Shown here piece by piece: positions 1 to 9,595 of a stretch of DNA of 64,000 nt; position 1 is the first letter of the stretch, and each line of letters starts with the position of its first letter. A model generated the notes under the pieces. That model saw only the letters and a program-made list of their open reading frames with translations, made no database searches and had not been told where the DNA came from. Origin of the DNA: Bacillota bacterium (lineage in GTDB: Bacteria; Bacillota; Sulfobacillia; RBS10-35; JAJYVN01); assembly GCA_021797775.1 (NCBI GenBank), contig JAJZZC010000007.1, positions 1 through 64,000 of the forward strand. The letters run 5' to 3'. The translations under genes and the position numbers were made by a program.

Positions 1-551
1 CCCCGCGCCCCGCGCCCCGCGACGACCTCGCTATCCTAGCCCCACTGACCCCTTCTCGCTGCCACAATCGCCTGCCATACTTGCCAGCCCCCCGCTCCCC
101 GTGCGACCTCCTGCCCCGGGGGCCGTCTGGCCGGGCGTCGGCGGCGTGCGGCCAAGGACGAACGGCGTCAGCCACCGCGTGCGCGCAGCGGGGCCCCCCC
201 CGCGGCGGACGCAGGCGCCGGCCCCGCTGTTCGAGTCGCAACGCGCGCGCTCCGCCCGCGCTACTCCCAGGCACGCCGCCTGCCACAATGGGCTGGGGCA
301 ACCAGATCCCGCGCGCCGGCCCCGTGTAGCAGGGCGGCAGCCACCGTGCGGCCAACGCATGCCAGGGGCCTGATCCAGCATCGCTACCTAGTAGAGGGCG
401 GGTGTGACGCCTTCCGGGGCCATCGGGCGACATGGCGCGCGTGCCCTGGGCCACGGGCAAGGCCAGCCCGTGGCCGTTCGCGCTAAGGCGGGCCGAGGAG
501 GGTGCCGATGCCGCCGCCCGCATGTGCCGGGGGCACCGGGCCTCAAGAGGC
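1..551. other. Non-coding stretch downstream of the ribosomal operon
   Basis: No gene was recognised here. The short open frames lack a recognisable protein and look like chance frames of GC-rich DNA. The extreme left end carries three tandem copies of the heptamer CCCCGCG (1-21). The stretch lies downstream of the terminator that closes the ribosomal operon. Confidence 0.5.
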
Positions 552-589
552 AAAAAGGAAAGGGCCCGGTCAACAACAGACCGAGGCCC
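552..589 (-). terminator. Rho-independent terminator closing the ribosomal operon
   Basis: Read on the minus strand, an arm at 589-579 pairs with 571-562 (10 bp, one bulged T) around a 7-base loop. It is followed by a T-rich tract, TTTCCTTTTT, at 561-552. It lies about 120 bases downstream of the rpsI stop, so it probably ends the long transcript carrying rplM and rpsI. The U-tract makes it the most classical terminator in the window. Confidence 0.8.
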
Positions 590-709
590 GAGAGCATGAT
601 GGCAAAACATCACCTCAGCCGCCCGCCAGCACAGCTGTAGCCGGAAGGGAATGGTACTGTGGGCGCAGGCAACCGGGGCGCCGCCAAAGCCCACTTTCCG
701 GGCGACCGA

Positions 710-1117
710 CTACCGCTTGCTGAACTGTGGTGCCTTGCGCGCCTTCTTGAGGCCGTACTTGCGCCGCTCCTTAACCCGTGGATCACGGGTCAGCAACCCG
801 GCCTTCTTGAGAACCGCCCGGTGCTCGCCCTCCGTACGCAGGAGAGCACGGGAGATGCCGTGCCGTACTGCCCCCGCTTGGCCGCTCACGCCCCCGCCCG
901 CCACGCGCACGTAAACGTCGTACTGGTCCTCGGTGCCCGTCAGCGAAAGGGGCTGGCGAAGGGCAACCTGTAGGAAGGCGAGCGGGAAATAGTCCTCCAT
1001 GGGACGCCCGTTGACGATCACGCGCCCGTGACCCGGGACCAAGCGTACTCTGGCGACGGCCTCCTTGCGGCGCCCCGTGCCCCAGTACGCCAGCGCAACC
1101 TTCTTCATCGTGGGCAA
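710..1117 (-). CDS. rpsI: 30S ribosomal protein S9
   Basis: The protein has 135 residues and is component S9 of the small subunit, whose C-terminal tail reaches the P-site tRNA. The N-terminal [14 protein letters not shown] and the C-terminal run of basic residues ending FSKR are diagnostic. The start is uncertain: TTG at 1117 lies about 9 bases after GGAGG, while ATG at 1108 ([15 protein letters not shown]) is also in frame. It follows rplM, the usual rplM-rpsI pair, and is the last gene before the terminator at 552-589. Confidence 0.95.
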   Translation of the reverse strand: MPTMKKVALAYWGTGRRKEAVARVRLVPGHGRVIVNGRPMEDYFPLAFLQVALRQPLSLTGTEDQYDVYVRVAGGGVSGQAGAVRHGISRALLRTEGEHRAVLKKAGLLTRDPRVKERRKYGLKKARKAPQFSKR

Positions 1118-1150
1118 GTGTCCGTCCCTCCGCGCGGCGGCGAGCCGCAG

Positions 1151-1588
1151 CTAGGCCTCGATGGTTAGCGGCACCGGCGCGTGCCCGCCGTGTGGGTGGG
1201 CCGGCCCCGGATATACCTTCAGCTTCTTGAGCATGGCGCGACCCATGGGAGTCTTGGGCAACATGCCGCGCACGGCCCAGCGGATCACGCCCTCAGGGTC
1301 CTTGGCGAGAAACTGGCTGTAGGGAATGCTCTTGAGGCCGCTCATGTAGCCGGTATGCCAATAGTGCCGTTTGTTCTGGAGCTTGCGCCCCGTCAACCGC
1401 ACCTTCGCCGCATTGATGACCACGACGAAGTCGCCCGTGTCAAGGTGCGGCGTGTACATGGGCCGGTGCTTCCCTGACAGGACCATGGCCAAACGCGTGG
1501 CCAAGCGCCCGAGCACCACGCCGTCCGCGTCAACGATGTGCCACTGCCGCTGGATGTCGGCGGCTCGGGCGGAATAGGTCGTCTGCAC
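1151..1588 (-). CDS. rplM: 50S ribosomal protein L13
   Basis: The protein has 145 residues and is an early-assembly protein of the large subunit that binds 23S rRNA. The segments WHIVDADGVVLGRLAT and NKRHYWHTGYMSG and the proline/histidine-rich end (GPAHPHGGHAP) are typical of L13. A GTG start at 1588 is preferred because GGGGAG lies about 7 bases upstream and the resulting QTTYSAR start matches the family. A TTG at 1603 would add five residues. It sits 35 bases after truA and just before rpsI. Confidence 0.95.
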   Translation of the reverse strand: MQTTYSARAADIQRQWHIVDADGVVLGRLATRLAMVLSGKHRPMYTPHLDTGDFVVVINAAKVRLTGRKLQNKRHYWHTGYMSGLKSIPYSQFLAKDPEGVIRWAVRGMLPKTPMGRAMLKKLKVYPGPAHPHGGHAPVPLTIEA

Positions 1589-1623
1589 CGTGTCACTCCC
1601 CAAGGCGGAAACGCCCTGCTAGT

Positions 1624-2484
1624 TTACTGATCCGCTTGGTGCGCGTCAAGGAAGGGATCCGCGGGGCAGGCCGGTCCTGGCGCCCCCGGCCAAGCCGCGT
1701 CCCCGGGAAGCGGCAACCCGTGTTCCGGCGGGTAGCGGACGCGCAACAGACAGAGGCCATGGGGCGGCAGCGACGGTCCGGCCTGGTCCCTGCGGCGCTG
1801 CGCGACCAGTCGGTCCATTTCGCAGGCGGTTAGGGCTCCCGTGCCCACACGCCAGAGGGTACCGGCCATCGACCGCACCATACGGTAGAGGAAGCCGTCG
1901 GCTTCCACGTCCAGGGCCACCCACGGTCCGGACGCATAGACACGGCAGGAGCGCACGGTGCGCGTTGCGTCCTTAACGGCGCGCGCGGCACCGGCGAAGG
2001 CCGTCAAGTCCCGGCGCCCCTCAAGCAGGCGGGCCGCGGCGGCCATGGCGGCGACGTCCAGGGGCCCCTTGTAGTGCCAAGCGAACGGGCGCCAAAACGG
2101 GGAGGCCGTCCCCGGGCGCCAGATCAGATACCGGTACCGTTTGCCAGCCGCAGAGAAGCGGGCGTGAAAGGTGGGCCCCACGCCCCAGGCCCCCGCCACG
2201 GCGATGTCGGCGGGCAGCCTCGCCGCCAGCGCGAGCGGTAGGCGGGTCACGCCCGCACGCACGGACGGCGGCAACCAGGCGTCGACGACCTGCCCGGCCG
2301 CGTGCACACCGGCGTCGGTCCGCCCGGCTGCCCGTATGGCGACGGGTTCCCCGGCCAAGTCGGACAAGGCTCGTTCCAGACGTCCCTGGATCGTGTCGCG
2401 ACCGGGCTGGTGCTGGAACCCGCTGTACGCCCCGCCGTGGTAGGACACGATCAGCGCCACATGGCGCGGGGCCTCAGGATCCAC
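1624..2484 (-). CDS. truA: tRNA pseudouridine(38-40) synthase TruA
   Basis: The 286-residue enzyme isomerises uridines 38, 39 and 40 in the tRNA anticodon stem-loop. The catalytic aspartate is D57 in AGRTDAGVHA. The N-terminal YHGGAYSGFQHQPG and the FLYRMVRSMAGTL segment match the TruA fold. The start is GTG. It sits between ecfT and rplM, as in other Bacillota, so it is probably cotranscribed with the ECF module and rplM-rpsI. The C-terminus runs about 30 residues past the core and is proline-rich. Confidence 0.95.
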   Translation of the reverse strand: MDPEAPRHVALIVSYHGGAYSGFQHQPGRDTIQGRLERALSDLAGEPVAIRAAGRTDAGVHAAGQVVDAWLPPSVRAGVTRLPLALAARLPADIAVAGAWGVGPTFHARFSAAGKRYRYLIWRPGTASPFWRPFAWHYKGPLDVAAMAAAARLLEGRRDLTAFAGAARAVKDATRTVRSCRVYASGPWVALDVEADGFLYRMVRSMAGTLWRVGTGALTACEMDRLVAQRRRDQAGPSLPPHGLCLLRVRYPPEHGLPLPGDAAWPGAPGPACPADPFLDAHQADQ

Positions 2485-2607
2485 GCTCTTCCCCCCTTCT
2501 TGCGGCGCCAGGGCCCGATGGCGGGGCCTCGTTTACGGTGGCGCGCAGCCCGCCACCGCCGTCTGAGTCGACGCAGCCCCGCCGCGGGGACGCGGATCCT
2601 CCGGTCC

Positions 2608-3402
2608 TCAGCCCGCGCGCAGCGACGCGAGGGCGATGCATGCCGCCAAGGCGGCGATCAAGGACAGCGCCCAGCCGTCCTCGGCGCCCCAACGCGTGGC
2701 GCGCCAGCGCGTCCGCCGCGCACCACCCCAGCCGCGAGCCTCCAGCGCCAGCGCCAACTCGTCACTCCTACGCAGGATGCCGACGAGCAACGGCGACAGC
2801 AGCGCGGTCAGCGCAACCCAGCGCCGACCAAGACCGCCCCGGCCATCAACCCCCCGCGCCGCCTGCGCCTGGGAGATGCGCTGCGCCTCCTCGGCCAGCA
2901 TCGGGATAAAGCGCAGGGCCACCGTCGCCATGAGCACCCCATCGGACACCGGCACGCCCAGGCGAGCCAGCGGCGCGCACAACCGCCCCGCCGTATCCAC
3001 CAAGTCGTACGGATCCGTCGTCAGGGTCGTGAGCGTGGATTGCCAGGCCAGCAGCCACAAATGGGCCGCGGGGGCAAGCCCCCCCGCGAGCCCGTGCGCC
3101 CGGGCGAACACCCAGGACACGGCCGCGCCGGCGGGGGCCGGCGCAAGCAGGCCGTCCGCGACCAGCGTCAGCGCCACCAACGCATTGATCGGGGCCAGCC
3201 CGCGCCAGAGGGCGCGCAGCGGGGGGCGAGCGGCCAGCACGCAGGCGGCCGTGAAGGCGGCACACGCCCCGGTGCTCCACCAACCACGCCCCCCCCAGAG
3301 CAGGACCGCGTAGACCAGAAGCCCCATCAGCTTGGTCCTCGGGTCCAAGCGGTGCAGAACGCTGTCACCGGGCAGGAATTGTCCGAACACGACCCGGTTC
3401 AT
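2608..3402 (-). CDS. ecfT: ECF transporter transmembrane subunit EcfT
   Basis: The 264-residue membrane protein is the shared T component of a group II energy-coupling factor vitamin/metal importer, linking the ATPases to interchangeable substrate-binding S components. Several hydrophobic segments are visible, and the two Ala-Arg-Gly coupling motifs appear as AQAARGVD and LEARGWGG in the C-terminal half. ATG at 3402 is chosen because it overlaps the stop of the ATPase gene as ATGA, implying translational coupling. No S-component gene lies nearby, as expected for the shared module. Confidence 0.9.
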   Translation of the reverse strand: MNRVVFGQFLPGDSVLHRLDPRTKLMGLLVYAVLLWGGRGWWSTGACAAFTAACVLAARPPLRALWRGLAPINALVALTLVADGLLAPAPAGAAVSWVFARAHGLAGGLAPAAHLWLLAWQSTLTTLTTDPYDLVDTAGRLCAPLARLGVPVSDGVLMATVALRFIPMLAEEAQRISQAQAARGVDGRGGLGRRWVALTALLSPLLVGILRRSDELALALEARGWGGARRTRWRATRWGAEDGWALSLIAALAACIALASLRAG

Positions 3403-5405
3403 CCGCACCCACCACCGTCGGTGCAACCGGTCCGAGGATCGGGGGCAAACGTTACCCCGGCACGGGCCAGGGCGTCAGCGGCCTCCGCCGCCGTCAGCGC
3501 CCCCTCCCACTCCGCCGGAGCGCCGCGCCCCTTGGCGCACTGGCCGTGAAGCTCCCACTGGAGCGCCACCGCTGGCGGGGGCTCCAGGCCCCAGGTGGAG
3601 AGTCGCGTCTCAGAGAGGACGGATCGGGCTCCTCCGCTCGCCACCACGCGCCCGCCATCGACGACCACCACGTCGTCCGCGAGGGCCGCGGCGTCTTCCA
3701 TGCGGTGTGTCACCAGCAGCACGCCATGGCCGGCGTCGCGGAGGCCCGCGAGTACAGCCCGGATTGAGGCGCGCCCGGCGGCGTCCAGACCCGCCGTGGG
3801 TTCATCCAAGATCAGATACCGAGGGGCGCAGGCCAGGATCCCGGCCACGGCCACACGGCGTTTCTCGCCGCCAGACAGCGAGAACGGAGACCGGTCCCAC
3901 AGCGCCGAGGGAAGGCCCACCGCCGAGCAGGCGGATGCGACCGCCGACCGCACGGCCGCAGCGGACCACGCACGCTGACGGGGTCCGAAGGCGACCTCCT
4001 CCCATACGGTCTCACCAAAGAACTGATCCTCTGGCCGCTGGAAGACCACACCGACCCGGCTCCGCACGGCGATGGGCATCCCGCGCCGCCCCGCCAGAGG
4101 CCAGGAAACCGCCACGCCGTCCACAGTGAGGCTTCCCCGGTCCGCTGCCAGCAGGCCGGCCGCGATCCGCGTCGCCGTCGTTTTGCCGGCCCCCCCTCGG
4201 CCGAGCAGGCAGAGGCAGCGGCCCGGCGCCACGCGCAACCAAAACCGGTCGAGAATCGGGGCTTCCCGCCCAGAACCGAATCGATGTTCACGCGCCATAT
4301 GGACACCGCATAGGATCAGACCACCGTCGACCGGCGGAGGATCCTCCCGCCGGGCCGCCGTTGCCGGCGGCCCGGACTCGCACGCCTCGGCGCCGCCGCC
4401 CCCCGTGGGGCCCGGCGGCGGAACCTGACCGACCGGGCGTGCGAGGCGGTACCGCGCCTGCACCGCGGCCAACGCTGACACCTCGGCGGCCAACGCGCGT
4501 AGCGTCAGCGGCCGGGGACCACGCATCCGCACGTCCCACGCCAATCGCGCCGCGACCACCACAGCGGGTGGAGGTTCAAGGCCCCATGCGCGCAGGTGCG
4601 CCGACTCGCCGACCACCCGGGAGGGCGGGCCATCCGCGGCCACCCTGCCTGCCTGCAAGACGACCACGCGGTCGGCATGAACCGCCTCGCTCATGTCGTG
4701 GGTGCTGAAGAGTACAAGGTGCCCATCCGCGCGCAGGCGACCGATGGTCGCTCGCATCGCGGCAGCCGCCACCGGGTCAAGGTGCGCGGTCGGCTCGTCG
4801 AGGCATAGGCAACGGGGGCGGCAGGCCAAGACGCCAGCGAGGGCAGCGCGTTGGCGCTCGCCGCCCGAGAGATCCCGCGGGGACCGGGAGGCTCGGTCCC
4901 CCAAGCCCACGGCGCCAAGCGCCTGCTCGACGCGCGCCGCGATCTCGGCCGAGGGTAACCCGAGGGCCTCGGGCCCAAAGGCGACATCATCTTCGAGCCG
5001 TGAGGCGATCAATTGGTCGTCTGGATCCTGCAGGAGGATGCCCACGAGCCGACGTGCGTCGGGGTGCGTGGCGAGGTCGCTCCCCGCGATGCGCACCGAA
5101 CCGCCCTCGATCCGCACCAGGCCGGCGATCACCCGAAGCAGCGTCGACTTCCCAGACCCGTTGGCGCCGACGATGGCGATCAGTTCCCCGGCTTGAGCCG
5201 TGAGATCGACCCCGTCGAGGCCCCGGGGCACGCTCGCCCCCCCGGCCGTCCCGCCGTACCGGGCGCGGACCGCCGAAAGTTCCAGCAGCGCCGGCGTCAC
5301 ACCGATGGCCGCCTCCCGCGGGACGCCGGGCCTTTCCCGCCCGCGCGCACCGCCACCGTCCCCCATCCCCCCGGTGCAGGTGACGCTGGACGCTGGCGGG
5401 AACAT
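3399..5405 (-). CDS. Fused double-ATPase subunit of the ECF transporter (EcfA1-EcfA2)
   Basis: This single 668-residue protein carries two complete ABC ATPases that are usually separate genes (ecfA1 and ecfA2). Half one has Walker A GANGSGKST (K86), LSGGERQR (179-186), Walker B CLDEP (201-205) and H235. Half two has Walker A GRGGAGKTT (K407), LSGGEKRR (509-516), ILDEP (531-535) and H566. A Pro/Gly-rich linker lies at about 320-360. It would power EcfT for vitamin uptake. The true start may be GTG at 5300, which follows GGGAGG and removes a low-complexity N-terminus. It follows rplQ directly. Confidence 0.88.
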   Translation of the reverse strand: MFPPASSVTCTGGMGDGGGARGRERPGVPREAAIGVTPALLELSAVRARYGGTAGGASVPRGLDGVDLTAQAGELIAIVGANGSGKSTLLRVIAGLVRIEGGSVRIAGSDLATHPDARRLVGILLQDPDDQLIASRLEDDVAFGPEALGLPSAEIAARVEQALGAVGLGDRASRSPRDLSGGERQRAALAGVLACRPRCLCLDEPTAHLDPVAAAAMRATIGRLRADGHLVLFSTHDMSEAVHADRVVVLQAGRVAADGPPSRVVGESAHLRAWGLEPPPAVVVAARLAWDVRMRGPRPLTLRALAAEVSALAAVQARYRLARPVGQVPPPGPTGGGGAEACESGPPATAARREDPPPVDGGLILCGVHMAREHRFGSGREAPILDRFWLRVAPGRCLCLLGRGGAGKTTATRIAAGLLAADRGSLTVDGVAVSWPLAGRRGMPIAVRSRVGVVFQRPEDQFFGETVWEEVAFGPRQRAWSAAAVRSAVASACSAVGLPSALWDRSPFSLSGGEKRRVAVAGILACAPRYLILDEPTAGLDAAGRASIRAVLAGLRDAGHGVLLVTHRMEDAAALADDVVVVDGGRVVASGGARSVLSETRLSTWGLEPPPAVALQWELHGQCAKGRGAPAEWEGALTAAEAADALARAGVTFAPDPRTGCTDGGGCG

Positions 5406-5418
5406 GCCCCGTGCTTCG

Positions 5419-5757
5419 TCACACCAACTCGATCACACAAAGCGGAGCCGCGTCCCCGCGCCGTACGCCGACGCGCGTGATACGTGTATAGCCCCCGGCC
5501 CGTCCTTCGTAACGGACCGCCAGCGTGTCGAAGAGCTTCGACACGACATCCTCGTCGAGTACGTAAGCCAGGGCCTGGCGACGGGCGTGCAGGTCGCCAC
5601 GCTTACCGAGGGTAATCATGTGTTCCAACGGGCCACGCAACTCTTTGGCCTTCGTCACCGTCGTAGTGACCTTCTCGTGGCGCAGCGTCGATGTCACCAG
5701 GTTGCGCATCAGGCTGCGCCGGTGATCCGAGCGTCGCCCCAGCTTGCGATATCCCAT
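5419..5757 (-). CDS. rplQ: 50S ribosomal protein L17
   Basis: The 112-residue large-subunit protein sits near the exit tunnel. The start [20 protein letters not shown] is the family signature, followed by ATG-proximal basic helices and the [13 protein letters not shown] segment near the end. The ATG at 5757 is chosen by that signature, with GAGGGGC upstream. It ends the alpha block directly downstream of rpoA and precedes the ECF module, the normal Bacillota order. Confidence 0.97.
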   Translation of the reverse strand: MGYRKLGRRSDHRRSLMRNLVTSTLRHEKVTTTVTKAKELRGPLEHMITLGKRGDLHARRQALAYVLDEDVVSKLFDTLAVRYEGRAGGYTRITRVGVRRGDAAPLCVIELV

Positions 5758-5910
5758 CGGTCGCCCCTCCCGCCCGTGCTCTCCTCGGCCCCGAGCAAAA
5801 CCGCCCGCCTGACGCGGCCACGGCGGGCCGCCGCCCCATGCGACCCGCCATGACGCCGCGCGTGGCCCCACCCCAGGGCCGTCGAACGGATCGCCACTGG
5901 CCTTCGCGAC

Positions 5911-6858
5911 CTACTCCTCGACTGTTTTCAGCGACAACCCGAGGCCCTGCAGCTTCTCCTCAACCTCTTCCAGCGACTTCCGGCCCAGATTTCGGACACG
6001 CATCATGTCCTCGGCCGTGCGTGAAGCCAACTCGCCAATGGTGTTAATGCCGGCTCGCTTGAGGCAGTTGAATGAGCGTACGGACAGGTCGAGGTCCTCG
6101 ATCGAGCGCTCCAGCAACCGCGCGCGCTCGTCCTCCGGTTTCTCCGCCAACACCTCGCTGCCCGTGCCGCCATCGATCAGCCCCGTGAACAGTCCGAGGT
6201 GCTCTGTCAGGATGCGCGCGCCCATGCTCACGGCTTCCTCCGGCCGTACCGTCCCGTTCGTCCAGACCTCGAGGGTCAGCCTGTCGAAATTGGTCACCTG
6301 ACCCACTCGCGTGTTCTCCACAGTAAAGTTCACGCGCCGTACGGGGGTGAAGATGGAGTCCACCGGCACCATGCCAATCGCCTGGTCCGGGTGCTTGTTC
6401 AGGTCCGCGCTATGATAGCCGCGGCCGCGCTCCGCGGTCATCTCCATCACCAAACGGCCATTGCGGTCGAGTTGCGCGATGTGCAGGTCGCCGTTGACGA
6501 TCTCGACGTCTGGCCCGTGCTTGATGTCCCCGGCGGTAACCGACCCCTCTCCCTCCGCCTCGATGCGCAGCACCTGCGGTTCTTCTGAATGGATGGCCAT
6601 ACAGAGCTGCTTGAGGTTGAGGATGATATCGGTCACGTCCTCGCGCACGCCTGGGACGGTCGAGAACTCGTGCAGCACGCCGTCGATGCGCACCGAGGTC
6701 ACAGCGGCGCCAGGCAACGACGACAGCAGAACCCGTCGCAGGGAATTGCCCATCGTAGTGCCGTACCCACGCTCCAAGGGCTCGACGACGAACTTCGCGT
6801 GGGTCCCGTCCGGGTCGCGCTCGACGCAGTCGATGGTAGGCTTTTCCATCTCAAGCAT
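5911..6858 (-). CDS. rpoA: DNA-directed RNA polymerase subunit alpha
   Basis: The 315-residue alpha subunit nucleates RNA polymerase assembly. The N-terminal assembly domain includes [20 protein letters not shown], and the C-terminal domain includes the helix-hairpin-helix region around [18 protein letters not shown] and [15 protein letters not shown]. The ATG at 6858 gives the family's usual MLEMEKP start, with GGGGAGGGG 10 bases upstream. An in-frame ATG at 6918, seven bases after a stronger GGAGGGAGG, would add 20 residues, so both starts are possible. It lies between rpsD and rplQ. Confidence 0.96.
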   Translation of the reverse strand: MLEMEKPTIDCVERDPDGTHAKFVVEPLERGYGTTMGNSLRRVLLSSLPGAAVTSVRIDGVLHEFSTVPGVREDVTDIILNLKQLCMAIHSEEPQVLRIEAEGEGSVTAGDIKHGPDVEIVNGDLHIAQLDRNGRLVMEMTAERGRGYHSADLNKHPDQAIGMVPVDSIFTPVRRVNFTVENTRVGQVTNFDRLTLEVWTNGTVRPEEAVSMGARILTEHLGLFTGLIDGGTGSEVLAEKPEDERARLLERSIEDLDLSVRSFNCLKRAGINTIGELASRTAEDMMRVRNLGRKSLEEVEEKLQGLGLSLKTVEE

Positions 6859-7030
6859 CGACGAGCGACCCCTCCCCGTGGCGACCCCGTTCATGACCGT
6901 CGCGGCCGGCAACGACATGTTCCCGCCTCCCTCCTCGACCCTTGCCTCTGCGCCGCCGACCTTCTGCCGAAGCCCGGCAGGCCGGCCGGGACGCCACCCG
7001 GGGGGGACACCTCGGAACGTGCCCCGCCCG

Positions 7031-7660
7031 TCAGCGCGAGTAGTACTCGACGATGAGACGTTCGTTGACGCTCATATCGAGCTGTTCGCGCTCAGGCAAC
7101 CGCGCCACCGTGCCCTGCGCGCCCGCCAGGTCCCGCACCAGCCAGTCCGGAACGGTCCGCGACTCGGCTTCCTCCAGCCGTCGCCTGAGCAACGGCAGGG
7201 CGCGGCTCCGCTGCCGCACGCCGACCACGTCACCCTCCCGCACAAGAAACGAGGGCACGTTCACCCGCCGCTCGTTGACCAGGAAGTGGCCGTGCGTCAC
7301 CAACTGCCGCGCCTCCGGCCGGGACGAGGCGAAGCCGAGGCGAAACACGACGTTGTCCAGCCGGCGCTCCAGCAGGCGCAGCAGGGCCTCTCCCGTCACG
7401 CCCTTGGACTTGGTCGCCACACGGAAGTAGCGGCGGAACTGTCCCTCACCCATTCCGTAAATCCGGCGCACCTTCTGCTTTTCCCGCAGGTACGGCCGGA
7501 AGTCGCTGCTGCGCCGAGGGCGCTTGTCGCCGTGCTGCCCTGGCGGCATACGGTGACGCTCGATGGGACACTTGGGGCTATAGCAACGGTGTCCCTTAAG
7601 GAACAGTTTCATACCTTCCCGCCGGCACAGCCGGCAAACGGGCCCCATCTGACCGGACAA
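7031..7660 (-). CDS. rpsD: 30S ribosomal protein S4, zinc-binding form
   Basis: The 209-residue primary 16S rRNA-binding protein is also a possible translational regulator of the alpha operon. Four cysteines at 9, 12, 26 and 31 (CRLC...CYSPKC) form the zinc knuckle of C+ type S4. The S4 RNA-binding domain around [15 protein letters not shown] and [14 protein letters not shown] is intact. The TTG at 7660 aligns with the family start, although a GAGGAG touches it. ATG at 7648 is the alternative. The gene is placed between rpsK and rpoA. Confidence 0.95.
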   Translation of the reverse strand: MSGQMGPVCRLCRREGMKLFLKGHRCYSPKCPIERHRMPPGQHGDKRPRRSSDFRPYLREKQKVRRIYGMGEGQFRRYFRVATKSKGVTGEALLRLLERRLDNVVFRLGFASSRPEARQLVTHGHFLVNERRVNVPSFLVREGDVVGVRQRSRALPLLRRRLEEAESRTVPDWLVRDLAGAQGTVARLPEREQLDMSVNERLIVEYYSR

Positions 7661-7871
7661 CTCCTCACCGCTCCCCTCGTCACACCGCTGCGATCGACGC
7701 GGCGCACGTCCCCACCCGCACCGTGGGGCCGGGCGCGCAGCGGACCTCCCGGCTTGTCGCAGGCGCGGGGGTCCCCCGGCCGCCTCACCCGGCGCCTGCT
7801 GCGCGCAGGCACGCGGGCCGCCCGGGCACCTCCCCGCCGCCGGTCCCGCGAACCAGAGCGCTGCGCGGCAA

Positions 7872-8267
7872 TCAGACGCGCCGCCGCTTCGGCGGCCGGC
7901 AGCCGTTGTGCGGGATTGGGGTCATATCCCGAATCTGCGTGACATCGAGCCCGACGGACTGGAGGGCGCGGATCGCCGCCTCACGTCCGGGCCCAGGCCC
8001 CTTCACGAACACCTCTAACTCACGCATACCGTGCTCCATCGCGGTACGCCCGGCCTTCTCCGCAGCCATCTGCGCGGCAAAGGGCGTACCCTTCTTGCTG
8101 CCCTTGAACCCCTCGGTACCGGCCGTTCCCCAAGCCAGGGCATTGCCCTGGGGATCGGTGATCGTGATCAGCGTGTTATTGAATGACGAACGGATGTGGG
8201 CAACGCCCCGTTCGACGTTCTTGCGTTCCCTGCGCTTGAGCCGCTTCTTCTGCTGCTCCCTCGGCAT
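7872..8267 (-). CDS. rpsK: 30S ribosomal protein S11
   Basis: The 131-residue small-subunit platform protein contacts mRNA near the E site. [30 protein letters not shown] and the C-terminal THNGCRPPK-type end ([14 protein letters not shown]) are diagnostic. The ATG at 8267 has GGAGAG upstream. It follows rpsM in the standard alpha-block order. Confidence 0.96.
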   Translation of the reverse strand: MPREQQKKRLKRRERKNVERGVAHIRSSFNNTLITITDPQGNALAWGTAGTEGFKGSKKGTPFAAQMAAEKAGRTAMEHGMRELEVFVKGPGPGREAAIRALQSVGLDVTQIRDMTPIPHNGCRPPKRRRV

Positions 8268-8359
8268 TCCGGCTCTCCTCCCCGCGGCGGTCCCACCCCT
8301 GCTCCCCGTCCCCACGCGGCAGCCACCGCGCGCACGCGCGGGGGGGTGAAAGCGGTCCC

Positions 8360-8743
8360 CTAGCGCTTGCCGCGCTTCACGCCCACCGTGCGCCGCGGCC
8401 CTTTGCGCGAGCGCGCGTTGGTCTTGGTGCGCTGGCCTCGCACCGGCAGGCCCCGGCGATGGCGCAGGCCGCGGTAGCTGCCGATCTCGATCAGGCGCTT
8501 GATGTTGCGCTGCACCTCGGCCCGCAGATCGCCCTCAACCTTATAATCGCGGTCGATAACCTCACGCAGGCGGGCGACATCCTCCTCAGTCAGGTCGCGC
8601 ACGCGCGTCGCGGGGTCCACCTGCGCTTTGGCCAGAATCTGGCGCGACGTCGTCCAGCCCACGCCGTGAATGTTCGGGAGCGCGGCCTCGACCCGCTTTT
8701 CCCTCGGCAGATCGACGCCAGCGATGCGTGCCAATCGTACCAT
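8360..8743 (-). CDS. rpsM: 30S ribosomal protein S13
   Basis: The 127-residue head protein of the small subunit contacts the P-site tRNA and L5. The start [19 protein letters not shown], the IHGVG helix-turn and the end [20 protein letters not shown] are typical. The ATG at 8743 is set by homology and by GGGGAGG just upstream. An open frame continues upstream but has no S13 sequence. It follows rpmJ. Confidence 0.96.
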   Translation of the reverse strand: MVRLARIAGVDLPREKRVEAALPNIHGVGWTTSRQILAKAQVDPATRVRDLTEEDVARLREVIDRDYKVEGDLRAEVQRNIKRLIEIGSYRGLRHRRGLPVRGQRTKTNARSRKGPRRTVGVKRGKR

Positions 8744-8792
8744 CCTCCCCCCGGACCCCCGGCCCGCGCCGGCCGCGAGGCCACAACCCGCG

Positions 8793-8906
8793 TCAGCCCT
8801 GGGCCTGCTTGTGCTTCGGGTTCTCGCAGATGACCAGCACACGCCCGTGCCGCCGCACGATCTTACACTTCTCACAGATGCGTTTCACGGAAGGCCGCAC
8901 CTTCAA
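8793..8906 (-). CDS. rpmJ: 50S ribosomal protein L36, zinc-binding form
   Basis: This 37-residue protein starts with TTG ([16 protein letters not shown] follows) eight bases after GGAGG. C11, C14, C27 and H32 form the zinc site of C+ type L36. It binds 23S rRNA in the large subunit. It lies between infA and rpsM, its standard position, and is easily missed because it is short and lacks an ATG. Confidence 0.95.
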   Translation of the reverse strand: MKVRPSVKRICEKCKIVRRHGRVLVICENPKHKQAQG

Positions 8907-8943
8907 CCATCTCACCTCCGGGGGCGCCCGCGCGATCCGATCC

Positions 8944-9216
8944 CTACCCGCGGTGCCGGTACGTGATCCGGCCCCGCGTCAGGTCATACGGCGACAACTC
9001 CACCGTGACCCGGTCGCCACGCAGGATGCGGATGTACACCCCGTTGCGCCGCATCTTGCCGCAAATGTGCGCCATCACCCGATGCCCGTTGTCCAACTCG
9101 ACACGAAACATGCTATTTGGCAGCGGCTCGACCACCGTACCCTCGACCTCGACGGCGTCCTTGCTCGCCGGCCGCGGCGGCGCAGCCGTCGTCGCGACCG
9201 GGCGCTTCGCCCTCAC
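8944..9216 (-). CDS. infA: Translation initiation factor IF-1
   Basis: The 90-residue S1-fold factor binds the ribosomal A site during initiation. The core reads [20 protein letters not shown] followed by [15 protein letters not shown] and the end [16 protein letters not shown] start at 9216 has GGAGGGGG upstream and overlaps the stop of the KOW gene as GTGA, suggesting translational coupling. This leaves an unusual basic/Ala/Pro N-terminal extension of about 17 residues compared with the usual 72-residue factor. Confidence 0.93.
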   Translation of the reverse strand: MRAKRPVATTAAPPRPASKDAVEVEGTVVEPLPNSMFRVELDNGHRVMAHICGKMRRNGVYIRILRGDRVTVELSPYDLTRGRITYRHRG

Positions 9217-9488
9217 GCCTGTTCCCCCTCCGGTCCGGCCACCTCCAGCAACCACGCGCGCACGGCCTCATCCCGGACCTGTCGCCCTGCGGCGATATCG
9301 GCCAGGACCGCCGCGGCGGCCGCAAGGTGGCGGATGTTTTTCCGCTTCGGGCGAGCGGCGGGACGCAGACCGCCGTCTGAGACCAGTACGTGCCGGCTGT
9401 CCTGGACGCCCACGACCACCATAGGCCGCCCACGGTCGCGCCCGGCCTTGGAGTAGACCAATTGTCCCAAGCGGGGAACGGTGTCCAC
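9213..9488 (-). CDS. KOW-domain RNA-binding protein (L14e/YbzG-like)
   Basis: This 91-residue protein starts with GTG, five bases after AGGAGG. The N-terminal [22 protein letters not shown] is a KOW motif of the type found in ribosome-associated proteins. The rest is helical with a basic [10 protein letters not shown] segment. In Bacillota a KOW gene commonly sits between map and infA, which matches. It probably binds rRNA or the ribosome, but its precise role is unknown. Its stop overlaps the infA start. Confidence 0.8.
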   Translation of the reverse strand: MDTVPRLGQLVYSKAGRDRGRPMVVVGVQDSRHVLVSDGGLRPAARPKRKNIRHLAAAAAVLADIAAGRQVRDEAVRAWLLEVAGPEGEQA

Positions 9489-9595
9489 GCCTTCCTCCTC
9501 GCGGTGCGCCGTCGGATGCCGCCCAGGCCCTTCCAATTGCCTTCCGTCACCGCGCCCCGGCTCCGAAGGGCCGGCAAAAGAGCGTCCAACTTTCT

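Noticed and set aside
1-21. Three CCCCGCG units as a possible CRISPR or larger repeat array
   Set aside because: Only three contiguous 7-base units without spacers. It is a short GC-rich tandem repeat at the window edge.
228-239. GTTCGAGTC, resembling a tRNA T-loop
   Set aside because: The flanking bases do not form a 5-bp T-stem and no anticodon arm or CCA-proximal stem was found.
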